64,000 nt of DNA from Molanna angustata (GCA_963576475.1 OY754980.1:24155934-24219933); one strand, 5' to 3'; positions 1 to 11,517 are shown, numbered from the stretch's first letter. Translations and numbers: made by a program. Notes: generated from the letters alone by a model not told the origin.

Positions 1-470
1 AAAACTGGGGCGTCCCTTTCCGAATTCCCAGTATCACCGATACTGCGTTGATACACACAGCGGAGAGAAAAAAAGGAATGTATATATGGAGTTTGAAAAC
101 GGGTCGGGATATATCCGATGCCAAATTTAATTACCGGTGAAACTCTTTTTCACTTCATTTACGTCGGTGACCATCTGCCGCCGTCGTGTTTGTCATTTCG
201 AAAAGTCGCCAGATTTCAATATGATTATGTGGAATAATTATTGTAGGTTTGTTGTAACAAATGGACGTCGAAGAAATTCCACGAAAATAAATGTGAAATT
301 AATTTGTTATCAAAGTTTTATTCATTAATAATAAGTTACATTATTCGTTATTCTGATAACGAGTCAAATTTGAAGGGGAAAACATTCACATAATGACAAA
401 TTTTAGTAAGCGTGTTCACGTTTAAAGTACCTACTTAAGGGACCATATAAACCTAAACACCCCAATACCC
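1..470. other. No gene or repeat recognised
   Basis: AT-rich DNA with one short ORF (137-328) that has no coding-like composition and no recognisable motif. I see nothing else supportable here. Confidence 0.5.
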
Positions 471-477
471 CAATTTG

Positions 478-711
478 TCGGCCTTCATGGATCAGTTGGT
501 TGGGTATCTGACTGCTGATCTAAAGGTCCCGGGTTCGATTCCCGGTGGAGACACAGTTTTTAATTGCGTTTTCAGTCTGGATCTGTGAGACGATTAATAT
601 CGTAAGTCTCCAGAATGTGGCAACTTGTTATTGGGTGCGTGTTAAATTAATATTTGACATAGTACCTGTTAGTTGCCCGAGAAGTAATAAATAATAATAA
701 TAATAATAATA
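478..711 (+). repeat. SINE-A, tRNA-derived SINE, near full length
   Basis: The head is tRNA-like: an A-box-like segment near 489-506 (ggatcagttggttgggtat) and a B box near 530-543 (ggttcgattcccgg), the internal promoter of RNA polymerase III. A non-tRNA body of about 150 bp follows, ending in an (aat)n tail at 690-714. Three relatives lie in this window: 23268-23498 (minus), 11774-11917 (deleted) and tail pieces at 49011-49100 and 59009-59098. It is a retroposon and not a working tRNA gene, because the anticodon arm is not tRNA-like and the body is shared by the dispersed copies. Confidence 0.85.
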
Positions 712-1014
712 ATATCAAATCAAATTCCTCAAATATGTGAAACAGTGTGTTTCTAGAAAAAATACCATGAGTGTTTTCAACATTTCTCTAGTGAACGTTC
801 GTCGCACAATTTCAAAATTCAGTCTTATTCCCTTAGTAAAAAAATATCAAAATACCCTTTTTTACAGCATTTTTTTAAATTACTCCATAAGAAAGTGTCG
901 TATAGAAATATTTTTTATGTGCTTAAAGAGTGCATAAAATCAAGTTAATATAGATAAAGTTTTTTCATTTCAGGTAAGGTTTGTTTTTAATATGCAAAAA
1001 ATCAACAAATTTTA
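712..1014. other. No gene recognised
   Basis: AT-rich spacer. The 66-residue plus-strand ORF at 737-937 has no motif and is probably chance. Confidence 0.45.
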
Positions 1015-1160
1015 GTCTTTTTACTGGCAAACTTTTTTTAACATCTCAATAGAGACGAAGTTGGGATATTGTAGAAGAACCAGGAACTCGAGGCACCTAC
1101 AGGGCTTACGACATGTCGCGTGCATTAAAAACCTATTTTAATGCACGCGATAGTTGCCCT
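1015..1160. repeat. Foldback family F, partial copy, with a 14-bp hairpin
   Basis: The stretch with aacatctcaatagagacgaa, then gttgggatattgtagaagaa and gcacctacagggcttacgac, recurs at 15454-15624 (complete, with inverted arms) and near 54010-54150 in the opposite orientation. This copy has one arm plus the centre. Just after it, 1117-1130 and 1136-1149 form a perfect 14-bp stem (cgcgtgcattaaaa) around a 5-base loop. The other copies do not share this hairpin, so it may be a separate small insertion. Confidence 0.55.
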
Positions 1161-1425
1161 TACTAACACATAACTTCATAATGCATTAGGTGGTTTTAAT
1201 ATATCATGTTTTCAGTCACTAGATTTAGCGTTATATGTCCTCTTAAAATGTGCGTCTTTCATACAGCCAACCAATAGCACATTCTCAACCGAATACTCAT
1301 TATGAAAATGCATGAAATCTAAATGATTCAGTAATAGCAATTGCTTGTCCCAAACCAAGACCTATATACAGTAGGTAGTAACTTTTTAACCAATTATAAT
1401 AAATGATCAAGTATGTATGGAAACG

Positions 1426-1611
1426 TTATTTTGAAAGCATTTCTTCTTCTCTTAATATCGCTTCTTCTTTAGTTTTAATATCGGGTGGCAGTAACGCGAT
1501 GCATCTCTTCCTAATTTTTTCAACTCTGTGTAGGAGATACACTTCATGTCCTCGCTCACCTGCTTGAGATACTCCCGGCAGAGAAGCTAGTTGTGCTAGT
1601 TGTTCCATCAT
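1426..1611 (-). CDS. Unrecognised short ORF with coding-like composition
   Basis: A 61-residue minus-strand ORF that begins with two consecutive ATGs and ends in a stop at 1426-1428. The open frame continues upstream for about 14 residues before a stop, so it could be one exon or a remnant of a larger gene. The product is rich in charged residues and Leu, mixed like a folded or helical protein (it includes EVYLLHRVEKIRKRCIALL and KTKEEAILREEEML), unlike the Ile/Asn/Lys/Phe-rich chance ORFs nearby. I do not recognise the family. Alternatives are a retrocopied exon, a transposase remnant or chance. Confidence 0.25.
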   Translation of the reverse strand: MMEQLAQLASLPGVSQAGERGHEVYLLHRVEKIRKRCIALLPPDIKTKEEAILREEEMLSK

Positions 1612-1917
1612 CCATTCACTCCAAATAAATTTGTAGGATATCCTCTTGTCATGTCACATGGCCTATCCAGTTTGAACGCCTTTTTGATATGGCGGAACGT
1701 AGTTAACATCGCTAAAGCGCTGTAGTTCTAGCTGAATTTTCTACCAATAATATGACTGATTTTTCGAAACATTTCATGTATCGATATATGTATTAGGTAC
1801 TTCATAATAGTGCCTTTCATGATGCCTTTAATTGATAAAATATCATGATACTAACCTGATGATCATTCGTCCTTTTTTAGGAAAATGTATGCGACGGTAG
1901 GTACCTACATTATGTAT

Positions 1918-2135
1918 CATTATCATCATCATCAGCCTGTGTTTGCCCACTGCAGGACATAGGCCTCCCCTGTCCTTCTACTCTCCTCCCTTTCCTGTGC
2001 GACTCCCATCCACTGTGGTCCAACAAATCTTTTAATGTCGTCCATCTATATATTAGGTGGCCCTTGTAATTTCTTATCGCCTCTCGATCTCCACTCCACC
2101 AGTCTTTTCGTCCATCTATTGTAGGTCATATATTA
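1918..2135 (-). mobile_element. RTE-type LINE 3' tail fragment
   Basis: Read on the minus strand, this segment carries the widespread insect RTE-like ending (aggcctatgtcctgcagtgg) followed by a (gat)n tail, seen on the plus strand as tatcatcatcatca at 1920. A diverged relative of its coding part lies at 33600-33850. Only the 3' end is present, as expected from incomplete reverse transcription. The clade is from memory of the family and cannot be verified here. Confidence 0.6.
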
Positions 2136-2690
2136 TGTTTACTTAAAAATATTGCAATGATGTTTCGTCAGTTAATTTCGTTTAAAGTTAATTATGAAAT
2201 TCAATTCTCGATTCGAGCCAAAACAAATGGGCTGAGTGATAGTTCGTACGTATGTAGATGTAGGCATTATGTATTCACGTGACACAAAATACATTCGCGA
2301 ACAGCAAATTTTTGACTGTTTCCCTTTAGTTGGAAGCACCCATCACTAATGAGAGAGAACTCTCTCTCTCTTTGATGAAGTCACGTTCTGAGCTTAATAA
2401 GAGGAATGAAAGAGGAAAATTTGATATGTTTCTACTAATGAATCGTTCCTTCGCTTTGGCCAAAACCTGAACGAGCGATAAAAAAACCACTAAGGAGTAA
2501 TGTTCGGAATGTCGCGTCAGCTCTAAAATCGACCCATTTCCAAATGAAAGATAGTCAAATAATGAAGCTTTCATAAATGAACTCATATTATTAATGACAT
2601 ATGAATGTGAGGTATAGTAAAAGCTCTCAACATTAACTGTTTCAGGTGTTATCGAAAATTTCTTTGGATAGTCAATTTATTTTAAAATAT
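2136..2690. other. No gene recognised
   Basis: An 86-residue minus-strand ORF (2326-2586) has a (gaga)n-rich stretch and no recognisable motif. The region is otherwise AT-rich spacer. Confidence 0.4.
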
Positions 2691-2691
2691 A

Positions 2692-3297
2692 CTAGCGGAC
2701 CCGACCCGAAACAATAAAATATACGTAACATAATTATATTTGAATCATATGGATGTTACTATTCGCTGAGCAAACTTACATTTTATTGTTCGTTGACCCG
2801 CTTAACACTTTGAGGTTAGATTGATTGTCATTTCGTATATAATTGCAATACAGCATATAATGGTCTGGACACGGAAACGAACCAATTGAAATATGAATAT
2901 TAACGAAACAGTGAACAGGAATTAAAATTCCATGCACATGTATATAATTAAAATATGAACAATACCGAAACAGAGCGAAAAGAACTTTAAATGTCAATAA
3001 ATGCCAAACTACGACAAAGGTGACAGATTTCTTAGTTTTGTCAAATGGAAAGAACTAAACATTGCCAATTCGACATAAGCGTCACCTATTAGGTATAATT
3101 TATAGTTATAAAAAATCATATTTCTTATTATCCTTTTATTATATTGATGTTTAAAATTCCATTTCGTGATTCTAAACCATTCAGGGACTCCCAAAAAACA
3201 CACACAAAAAATTTCATCAAAATCGGTTCAGCCGTTTAGGAAGAGTTCAGTGACATAAACACGTACAGAAGAATTATATATTATATAAAGATTAGAA
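2692..3297 (+). repeat. Retroposon of the lepidopteran 'ctagcggacccg' type
   Basis: It starts with actagcggacccgacccg at 2691-2708 and ends with catcaaaatcggttcagccg (3217-3236), a short GC-containing tail and an AT run at 3275-3290. This head and tail pairing is very common in lepidopteran genomes as a non-autonomous retroposon. The two minus-strand ORFs inside (2776-2997, 3009-3203) are in the wrong frame to matter. The copy is diverged. Confidence 0.6.
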
Positions 3298-4629
3298 AAA
3301 TATTAATAAACATCGTTTAATTCCATGAGTATAGGTAAAAATCATCTTCAGATGCTACAATTAAACAAAATTTTAACTAATGTTCGCGAAAGAACTATTT
3401 TTTTTTATATATTCTTAATTTTTGTGGAGTATAGCCGTGACTTTGTCATTTTTCACAGAAGATAGATTAAGTTCAAAACAATGAAATTTTTAAAGCTTAT
3501 ACGAATGAAAATTATATCGTTTAGACTTTTAAAAAAATCAGCATGGCTACTCATGAAGTTGATAACAGTAAAATTAAGATCAGCTTCAGATTTTAGTAAA
3601 CTTTGAGGTTAAATTAATAGAATAAGAATATTAATTTATACATCAATTAATGACAATTTCATACTAAACTTTGATATTAACAAATTTTCGTGATTAAATG
3701 TAGAGAAATATTAATATTGGATTATAATCCAGTACAGATTTATACATTTTTATGATTAAGTCAAGCTAAGAACATATTAAGAACGTGTCATGAGTAGCCC
3801 CCCTAATTGTATGGATCAGATTGTATTATCTTTGCTGCTTCCCAAGACACAATTTCTTTTCAGTGATACAATGTCCTAAATAAGCAATTTAAAATGTAAG
3901 AAGGTATATTCAGGGTATCATGTTATTAATACATAAATAATATCGTGAAATTAATTAACAAAGATACTTTCTTGCATTTGATTATTTTCTCACCACAAAC
4001 ACACACGATCGTAATAAATAATATTATCATAATGATATATGTGTTAAGAAAACGTCTTAATTTCTCATAAAACTAAAGAGAACACGTATACCTTGTGGGG
4101 ATCGCGTGAGGTAAGCGGACTCTTAACGGATCCACCGCCGTTATCCGTTAGGAAGAACGTAACGGATAGTTCCGTTATTCCACGTAATTAAATAACGACC
4201 ACACACGGCTTAAGTAAACGGAAACTCTACACATGGCTTTTTACTGTATAGATTGCTTAATTCATCCTCTAGCATTGTATTGAGAGAGAAAATATTTAGG
4301 GGTTGATGTAGGGATAAATTTCCGTTACTCAAAACGTGGTTTTATGGCGATATTTAGGTCTAATGGAATTATTACATGGAAAATAAGCACGTTCAAATTT
4401 TAAATAACACTATCTGCTAGCGGATGAGACCAATAGCTAGCGGCTGCCAGACTTACGTCATAATAATTCCTCAGCGGGAAACAACGATTAGATACTATGA
4501 ACACTGACTAGTGGTGGCTTTGGGAGAAAAGAGCCTTCAATAATATTGTTTTTAATATCGTTTGATCTTTTATTTCTCTATCCTCTTCTCTTTCAAAAAG
4601 TTTAAAAAACTTTGGAACATGGTAATAAC
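3298..4629. other. Gene-free AT-rich stretch
   Basis: No ORF worth reporting. Around 4125-4185 there is a small cluster of inverted and direct acggat/ccgtta motifs (four short occurrences), which may be a decayed palindromic element. Around 4418-4446 the word gctagcgg appears twice. Confidence 0.4.
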
Positions 4630-4965
4630 ACAACTTTTCAGCATTCAAGTTATTATGGTTTTTGAGATAATGTGAAATGAAATATGATAATTCAAATATT
4701 TATCAACCCTGAATGGTACAAAACTTTAAAATTCTGAGAATAAAAGTATTGTTGGCATACAACTTTTAATATTTTCTGAAATTTTGGTTTCTTTGTATCA
4801 AGCGGATCAAAAATTATAAGGGAAACACACAGACACTAAATATTCTACTCCGAATTCTGAGTTAATTCATTTAAGTAGCATATATGCTGCGAAGCCTCTA
4901 GGTTGGGGTTTTTTGACTCCGATGTTGAAAAACCATGAAAAATGCAGACCAGGATTCTAGCTTAA
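4630..4965 (+). repeat. Helentron-like family H, 3' half, diverged
   Basis: It matches the second half of the units at 23915-24925 and 29394-29785. Shared landmarks in order are a gatcaaaa-ttataaggg block, an acacacagacac run, ctactccgaattctgagt, and the conserved atatatgctgcgaagcctct at 4880-4899. The 5' head of the family (tgcatgtaacacatgagatc) is absent. Confidence 0.6.
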
Positions 4966-6557
4966 AACTATATCGATCTATTAAGAGAAATAAATACGCT
5001 TGAACAAATTTGGATATAGTAAAAATATAGGTAAGTACATCAAAGACATCCGCCATGTTATTTTTCATATCATCTGTTCAGTTTACATCTCAGTTTAAAA
5101 TTGATTAGCAGTATTGGAGAATATAAAACAGTGTTTGCAGTCAAAAAATTTGAAACGGCGAGATCCGAATGCAAATGTTTGTATTTATTAAAAGGAAAAC
5201 AAGTGTGTATATTGAAACACCGTTTTTTACCCAAATTCCCGAAATTCAGCCCTACCATTCAATTTACGTTGTCGTTCACACAAGTAGACATGTTTTTTTT
5301 TGTTAAAAAAATTCCTTTTTCTCCGCGAACATACAACGTGTATGTACATAACGAGTGTTCGGAATAAAAAAAAACCTTCGCAAAACGTGAAACTGACTGA
5401 AGCAATGTTCAAACCAACACAATATTTGCAACCGAATATATGCGTACTTTTTTATTTGTAGAATTGAACAACTTTCTGTTAGTGTTTTTGAGTCAATGAT
5501 TTTGAAATTGTCAAAATTAAATGAGAATTTCTATCATTCAATCGTTTGAAGATTTTTTTTAATTAAACAGTCAGTAGTAGTTATTAACAGCCCATGTTCA
5601 CTAAATACAATTTGGTATTCATTAACTCATCCAGATAATACACTGAGGATTCGAGTCTGAGGAGATAATTATAAAAACCTGGTGATATAATATGAGTATT
5701 TATATGTATGAAATAGATCAAAAACTAAATCAAAACTGGGTCAAATGGACCAAAATATTTTTAGTTGTCACACCCTGGTGGTTTCGTGTTGAGATTAAAA
5801 AAAAGTTAGTAACTATAATTCCATTTAAGAGGCTATACTAGGTAATATAGTATATTTTGAAAATAATTTCCCCAGTACCCTCAAAAGATACTTAAAAAAA
5901 TAAAAAATAGGTAAAGATAAAAGACCTTTGAAATATGGAACAGTTTGTATATACATATTTATTCTATGAGTTTTTTGAAATTTGGATTTATTTAATACTT
6001 TTCTGGTAATATTACTTAAATTTAAACCCTTTTATATTTTTCTATTGTAAGTTACTAAACTACAACAATGTCTGTGGATTAGATTTTTACTTCAATCGAA
6101 AGAGAATATGAAAATCTACCGGCTGAGTTTTCTATTATTATAATATTTTAATAACTATTCTTACTATTTAAAAAAAAACGCAAAATAATACCTTTTCTTC
6201 ACGAAATCATGTTGTGTATCACATATTAGGTGATATATAATATTTTTTCTTATTCCATACATTAGAAGGTAATTTAGTGTGCATATTCGTGTACATTCGT
6301 ATATCCAGGGCCTTAAAAAATGATAGAATTCTGAATTGAAATATTTTATTACTTCCTTCAAATTAACTTTACCAGTTAGAGCTCAGAATCTTTCAGAATT
6401 TGTGTATTCCCGATGACATGTTAGATCTGTTTCTCACTTCCAGATTCTTTTGATATTTTGAAAAAATTAAACAATTTCGTATCATTCAAAGTAAACAATA
6501 ATTCTATACTATGTCATATAACCAGGATTTTTTTTGCTTTCTTTTGACAGTAACATT
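4966..6557. other. Gene-free AT-rich stretch
   Basis: Overlapping short ORFs on both strands around 5070-5412 and 6164-6361 have low-complexity composition and no motif. No repeat family that I can match within the window. Confidence 0.4.
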
Positions 6558-6896
6558 TTATTGTGCAGGAAACTTTGAACAGTTTTCCGCCAAAATGGAT
6601 ATAAAATATTGTTTTAATATTAAAAAAAAACTGTTGCAATCAACTGTCCGCTCCCGCCTTTCATTGAAAACCGCGTCCTTCATTACCTCGATTCTTACCT
6701 CGAACCCGTCTTTACCGATTAACTCATCCGTCCTTAACCGATCTGCCACACGCATTTCACCCACTAAATTGTCGGCTTTCGTAGTACTATAACAAGTTGT
6801 CCATAAGGACAACTTGCGGTTAAAGTACAACTTGTAAGTGCTATAAGTTGTGACCATTGGAACAAAGGAGAAGCCTCTGGAAATAAATATAATCAA
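6558..6896 (-). CDS. Unrecognised 112-residue ORF with a coding-like core
   Basis: The central part, about residues 41-89 (roughly bases 6630-6775), is rich in Glu, Arg, Asp and Val (for example VGEMRVADRLRTDELIGKDG), and GC is higher than in the flanks. Both ends are hydrophobic or low-complexity and look like untranslated sequence. It could be a decayed exon or transposon domain. A perfect palindrome, 6791-6800 and 6805-6814 (caagttgtcc, 10-bp stem, 4-base loop), lies inside the 5' half of the ORF. I do not recognise the product. Confidence 0.2.
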   Translation of the reverse strand: MIIFISRGFSFVPMVTTYSTYKLYFNRKLSLWTTCYSTTKADNLVGEMRVADRLRTDELIGKDGFEVRIEVMKDAVFNERRERTVDCNSFFLILKQYFISILAENCSKFPAQ

Positions 6897-7584
6897 GTAA
6901 GTGAGTGTGTTCCATCATTATCTTTTCCCTCTGCCTAACAGTGGTTGCAACTTAACATCACATTTGTTTTAAAGCAATCTTTCCTCTTCGAAATACAGTC
7001 CTCTATTTTTTTTTATTTATATCTCATAAACGCGTTAACAGGTGTCCTCAATTTTTATTTACTTTTGTATCCATTTTTATCTCAGTGCATTTAACAATAA
7101 TTAACGAATGTTCTTTCAAAATGACATGCTGTAGGTACCCTCAAAAACCCTCTACCAATATAATATCTTCATATCTACCAACCACAAGGTGTGCTCAGAA
7201 TACAAAATGTAGAATCTACAATGGAGCCAGAGTAGATAAGCTTGGCGAATTGAAAAGAAAATGGATGCCAGGTAAATTATTTTACAATTTTCCGGTGTAC
7301 TTGTCAAGTCCCGTGTGGTATTTTTTTCCCTCCACCTCCGTTTATCGCGGTACATTAGAAAAATTATACACGCAAATGGGCATAAAGGAATTGCCTTGTT
7401 AGCTTATACAACATGGCTTTCAGATAAGCGAAATGAAAGAAATACAAAATAATAAATGCTTGTGGTGCAATAGTTTCAATGTGTATGATTATTATGGTTG
7501 ATTGTTTTGTAGTATACTCAGTCTTTAAAACGAGTTTGTTGTGGCCAACACTAAACTCTCCAAACCATTGTAAGCTTTCATTTT
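6897..7584. other. No gene recognised
   Basis: The 105-residue plus-strand ORF at 7085-7402 overlaps a minus-strand ORF of similar size. Neither shows a motif. Confidence 0.35.
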
Positions 7585-8360
7585 TTGTTCTTTAAATATT
7601 GACAATCTCTAAATGCATTTTTATGAAGTACATTTCTATTAGAATCTTAAACAAATATAAAAGTTTTCACAATTCACCATACACACAAAAACATTGTCAC
7701 AAAACTCAAAATATGTATTTTCTACACGATACCTGTTGAGAAATTTTAAGTAAAATTGCATTACTAGCAAGATGAGCATGTATGAGACAGTGTATCAATG
7801 TTGATGAGGCGATGTCAATGTCAAGATAGAAGAATGCGGTGTTCTGTTCTCACTGCCTACCCCTCGAGGAAGATAGAAGTGGAGAATAAAAAATAAACTT
7901 GTCCATAGAGACACATACAATATCAATATGAAGTTGATTACTCAATTTTCCCTCACAGAAGCTATTTTACTTCTGTTATTTATATATATTTTCATACAAA
8001 TATGAAATTTATTTCACATGGATATGGCAAATCAGAGATTTTTTTCTTTAAATTTTGACAATCCTCGAATGCATTTTTTGATGATTGTATTTTTTGTATC
8101 GAAATTTCAAACAGCATAAAAATACCACGAATTTCCAGACCGTGAGAGAATATGATATCAATATGAAATTAATCGGACTTATAGTTTGGGTTCTAGAGAG
8201 GACAAAAAAACAACGTTAATGATGTAATCATAGAGAAGTAATTAAAAGTTGTCTATGGAAAACTTATCAGCTCTAGGTCTACGCATTTTACATATAATAT
8301 GATGTAAATAAGATCGATCTGACTTATAGTTTGGGCTGTAGAGAGGACACAAAAATGATA
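7585..8360. repeat. Diverged direct repeats
   Basis: Segments at about 7590-7680 and 8045-8135 are similar: a ttgacaat-ct--aatgcattttt block, then a conserved spacing to a caaa-a-ataaaa block. Segments at about 8160-8210 and 8300-8350 share gacttatagtttggg and tagagaggacaaaaa. This suggests an old tandemly repeated unit interrupted by the LINE scrap at 7765-7870. Confidence 0.4.
7765..7870 (+). pseudogene. LINE reverse-transcriptase C-terminal scrap, 'SAYP' family
   Basis: Translation gives a degenerate version of the C-terminal signature ACMRRCM-VDEAMNVC seen at 31958-32320 and 22771-22989. It is followed by the equivalent of the conserved 3' untranslated ending (ctgcctacccc). About 100 bp survive. 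Confidence 0.5.
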
Positions 8361-8699
8361 ATACCTCCTAAAATATACGATGGATGAAAATTTATATTAA
8401 AAAAAAAACAATAAACATTTGGCTTAAATCCATCAGAATTGACGAATCTAAGTATATATTTATTTTGGCTTTGTTAATTTTATTTTGGAATCATTATGTT
8501 TTCAATATTCATCATTTCATACTATTAGTAATTACTTATTTGACGTCCTATAACAGGTATATCAACTTGGGCGTATAATGAGACAATGGAAAAAAAATTA
8601 ATTCAATGTTTTTTTTTTAAATGTGTACGTATAATGTGTACCTATTATGTATGTATAATATTACTATTTTATCGATTCTAAATAAATAAAAAATGTAAA

Positions 8700-9059
8700 A
8701 CAGTTATTCATTCACTATCCCAAAATGTGGGGTACCTATTGACACGTGTTAGAGTGTGCATTACTTTATAAATGGAAACACGACACATACGTGTATACCC
8801 ACATAGCAGTCTCAATACCAAAAACAAATAACTTTTACGGTGACAGAACTAAGGCAAAAATAATACCGAAACTATTCAATAAACTACCTAAACATATACT
8901 GGGTATTGTGATGAAAGACAAGATAAAGATAAAAATTTCTTTAAAACTATTTTACATTTAGCATACCTACCTAATTACCATTGCTTTCGATATTTTCATT
9001 TTTGTTCTGATTTACATTATTTTTCATTGCTATGTTTTTGATTAAATTTATTTTGAATT
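8700..9059 (+). pseudogene. LINE reverse-transcriptase C-terminal fragment and 3' UTR
   Basis: The 71-residue frame at 8746-8961 ends with a run resembling the C-terminus of CR1/jockey-type reverse transcriptases: a Lys-Pro-Lys-Leu-Phe-Asn-Lys-Leu-Pro-like motif, then a basic tail. About 100 bp of T-rich untranslated DNA follow. The 5' part of the element is missing, and the 103-bp-arm hairpin begins immediately downstream. Confidence 0.4.
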
Positions 9060-9307
9060 ATTTTTGAATTATTAATTAGATATAAACCACTTGTTTTTTG
9101 AGTCACTTCGCGACATGTTTCGGAAGCGCTGTCCTTCCATCGACCGGCGTGTCGAGACTAACATGTCTGTGAAGCGAGGGGGGTGGCGGTTGAGGGTTGG
9201 TTGGGTTAGTCTCGACACGCCGGTCGATGGAAGGACAGCGCTTCCGAAACATGTCGCGAAGTGACTCAAAAAACAAGTGGTTTATAGCTAATTAATAATT
9301 CAAAAAT
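9060..9307. repeat. Near-perfect foldback element, 103-bp arms
   Basis: Bases 9060-9162 and 9205-9307 are reverse complements with one mismatch that I can see (9081 against 9286), around a 42-base GC-rich loop (9163-9204). The inner arm is GC-rich (for example ccatcgaccggcgtgtcgag at 9138-9157) while the outer 25 bases are AT-rich like the flanks. The arms carry no gene; the 65-residue minus-strand ORF crossing it is an artefact of the palindrome. It is probably a foldback MITE, and near identity of the arms implies youth or gene conversion. Confidence 0.85.
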
Positions 9308-10711
9308 GGTTTATATTAACTACCACAAAATATCCGCCGAATCATTAAATGATATTATTTTGAATTGTTCGAATTAATTTAATTCACATTTTTTTTTCTT
9401 TTCGAATTACATAATTTTTATTGTTCTGTTTGTGCTTAATTTTCACTGCTTAATTTTGATGTTTTGTATACGTGTAGATTTATATTGATGGTTGAATAAC
9501 TATTTATTTGCAGTGTACGAGAGGAACTTGCACTTACAAACTGTTTATACAGTTTAGTGTAAATAAATTATAACCAAATGTAAAATTTTATAAAACAAAC
9601 AGTGTGTGATATTATTTGCCTCTTGTACTTTCGATTACCCAGCTCATACGAGACACTAGAAAACAATAAAAGTTAAGATTGTAAACGCTTTTTTTTAATT
9701 CGGTGCGTAACAGTTACAGCATGATTTAAATAAAATAAATTAATTAAAAAAATCAATTCATATACACATCGCAAGACCATCCTCGGATGTCAAAGTTATA
9801 CAAAGAATAATTATGAAAAAGTATATTTTTAAAGCTTTATTTTATTCTCTGTGTCTAACGAAAGCGCTAAAAGCTTCTTATAAGTTTTATACCCATTTTT
9901 CTTTTTTCATAAGTGATTTAAATTCCATATTTTATGTCGGTAGGTGCACCTACCGATTTTGATAAATATCGGTTGATTAATATCGATTTTGATTTATATC
10001 GAGCATCCTACACGAAAAAATACAAATTAGCTGTATAACTAATTAATATAATGTGTCGGCATTAAAAATACGTACGAATTATAATAAGTAAATTTTAATT
10101 AAACCTATGAAAATCATCCGAATATTTGATAATAAATAATAATTGTAGCACTGGCCTCAAATAACAATAATTCTTAAGGAAAGTTTCATTTCGATTCCTT
10201 CAACTTTATTGGGATATGAAAGTTTTTTGACTTTACGCCTTCAAATTCAAATTGGAGAATTCGTTTGTAAATTTTGAACATTTACTCAACAAAAGTTTTG
10301 GCGGTTATTAAATGGACTTTAAGAACGAATTCTTTGATGAATCCTCCCCGGGGAAACTATCTTTCATTAATAAATTGTACAAAAATAGTCGAATGTTGTT
10401 CAAATTTCTAAGGGTGGTATTACAAATCATTTTCGATTCGATTCATATAATTTCTTACACTATTTTATCCATACCATTTAAATAAATAAATAAATGAATA
10501 TGAATGAATGAATAAATAGTATATTTCCAATAGTATAAATATTACAAAGGAACAAAATACAATTTAATTCATACCTAATTACAATTTTACTATGATTATT
10601 ATTTTTCGTATTTTTTTCCACACATTTGGAAACTTAACTGCCTCGCTAGACTATTCTAAGGCAGAACTAGTTTATAATTTCTATGGCTAATCTGCGATCA
10701 TATGATTTGTT
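9308..10711. other. Gene-free AT-rich stretch
   Basis: No ORF. Short repeats of a tatcgattttgat-like word occur at 9950-10010, and an (aaat)/(gaat) microsatellite lies at 10478-10520, perhaps a lost LINE tail. Confidence 0.4.
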
Positions 10712-10917
10712 AAATGAACACTTCCTTGCTCCTTGCGCAAGTGGCGAGTTTTTTGCCGAATGGCAATTTTTTTCCAACTAACCAGTGTTTCCAACCCAGA
10801 GAAGTAATATTAGCGTGAGAAATGAATTTAAATAAATTTCTCCTCTGCTGGGAATCGAACCCAGGACGCCCGCACAAAAACCGAACGGCTTACCAACTAT
10901 GCCACGGCGGTCGGCCG
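10712..10917 (-). repeat. SINE-B, tRNA-derived SINE, full length
   Basis: On the minus strand the head (ggccgaccgccgtggcatag) contains an A-box-like tggcatagttggtaagc and a B box, ggttcgattcccag. The body ends with a tail (10753-10766 on the plus strand) in which ttgcc and ggcaa flank gaat as a small hairpin. That tail also occurs in the 3' UTR of LINE-K (38630-38670, 55440-55480, 22255-22290). Other copies are 13113-13696 (split), 49928-50071 (truncated) and 54612-54690 (scrap). Confidence 0.85.
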
Positions 10918-11217
10918 ATTTACCTCTTCATCTGCAAAATGTCATTATTTTACAATTTTTCATAGGAAATTTCTGACCATCATTAGAGGCATTTTTTAAT
11001 TAGATACATTGGATCATAATGAACTAATAAATAAGCATGAAAATTAATTTTAATGATGATTTTCACATAATAATATATTGATATAATGAACAAATACTAA
11101 TTCGTAAATTCCAATGTCACATTTGATTCGAAAACCAATTAAGTTTAAACAAACACACATTATTAATTAATTAAGTTTAACGTTGTTTCGTTCACAGAAT
11201 GGAAGTGTATAATGAAA
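10918..11217. other. No gene recognised
   Basis: AT-rich spacer between SINE-B and an inverted-repeat element. Confidence 0.5.
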
Positions 11218-11517
11218 TTATTACAAGTATGATACAGTTTTAATCCACGTTATAATGAGTTATGAGCCTCAGTGCTTTCGATGGTTACACCAGCATCTTC
11301 AGAAGCGAAGTATGATTGTGTAACCATCGAAAGCGCTCAGGCTCATAATCATTATTCAAACTATCGCCTCTAAGTATGATGGTGTAACCATCGAAAGCGC
11401 TCAGGCTCATAATCATTATTCAAACTATCGCCTCTAAGTATGATGGTGTAACCATCGAAAGCGCTCAGGCTCATAATCATTATAATGTGGATTAAAACTG
11501 TGCTATACTTGTAATAA
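11218..11517. repeat. Inverted-repeat element with 64-bp internal tandem repeats
   Basis: The ends are inverted repeats of about 80 bp, beginning ttattacaagtatgatacag on the left and its near complement on the right (ending at 11517). The right half contains three successive 64-bp units starting at 11308, 11372 and 11436, each with tgtaaccatcgaaagcgctc. The units are copies of the inner arm, so the element grew by tandem amplification of its own terminal repeat. No clear target duplication is seen. Confidence 0.75.

Noticed and set aside
478..560. tRNA gene
   Set aside because: The A and B boxes belong to SINE-A; the anticodon arm does not fold properly, and the same head occurs with the same body at other loci.
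10840..10917. tRNA gene on the minus strand
   Set aside because: It is the head of SINE-B and is followed by the SINE body and LINE-like tail.
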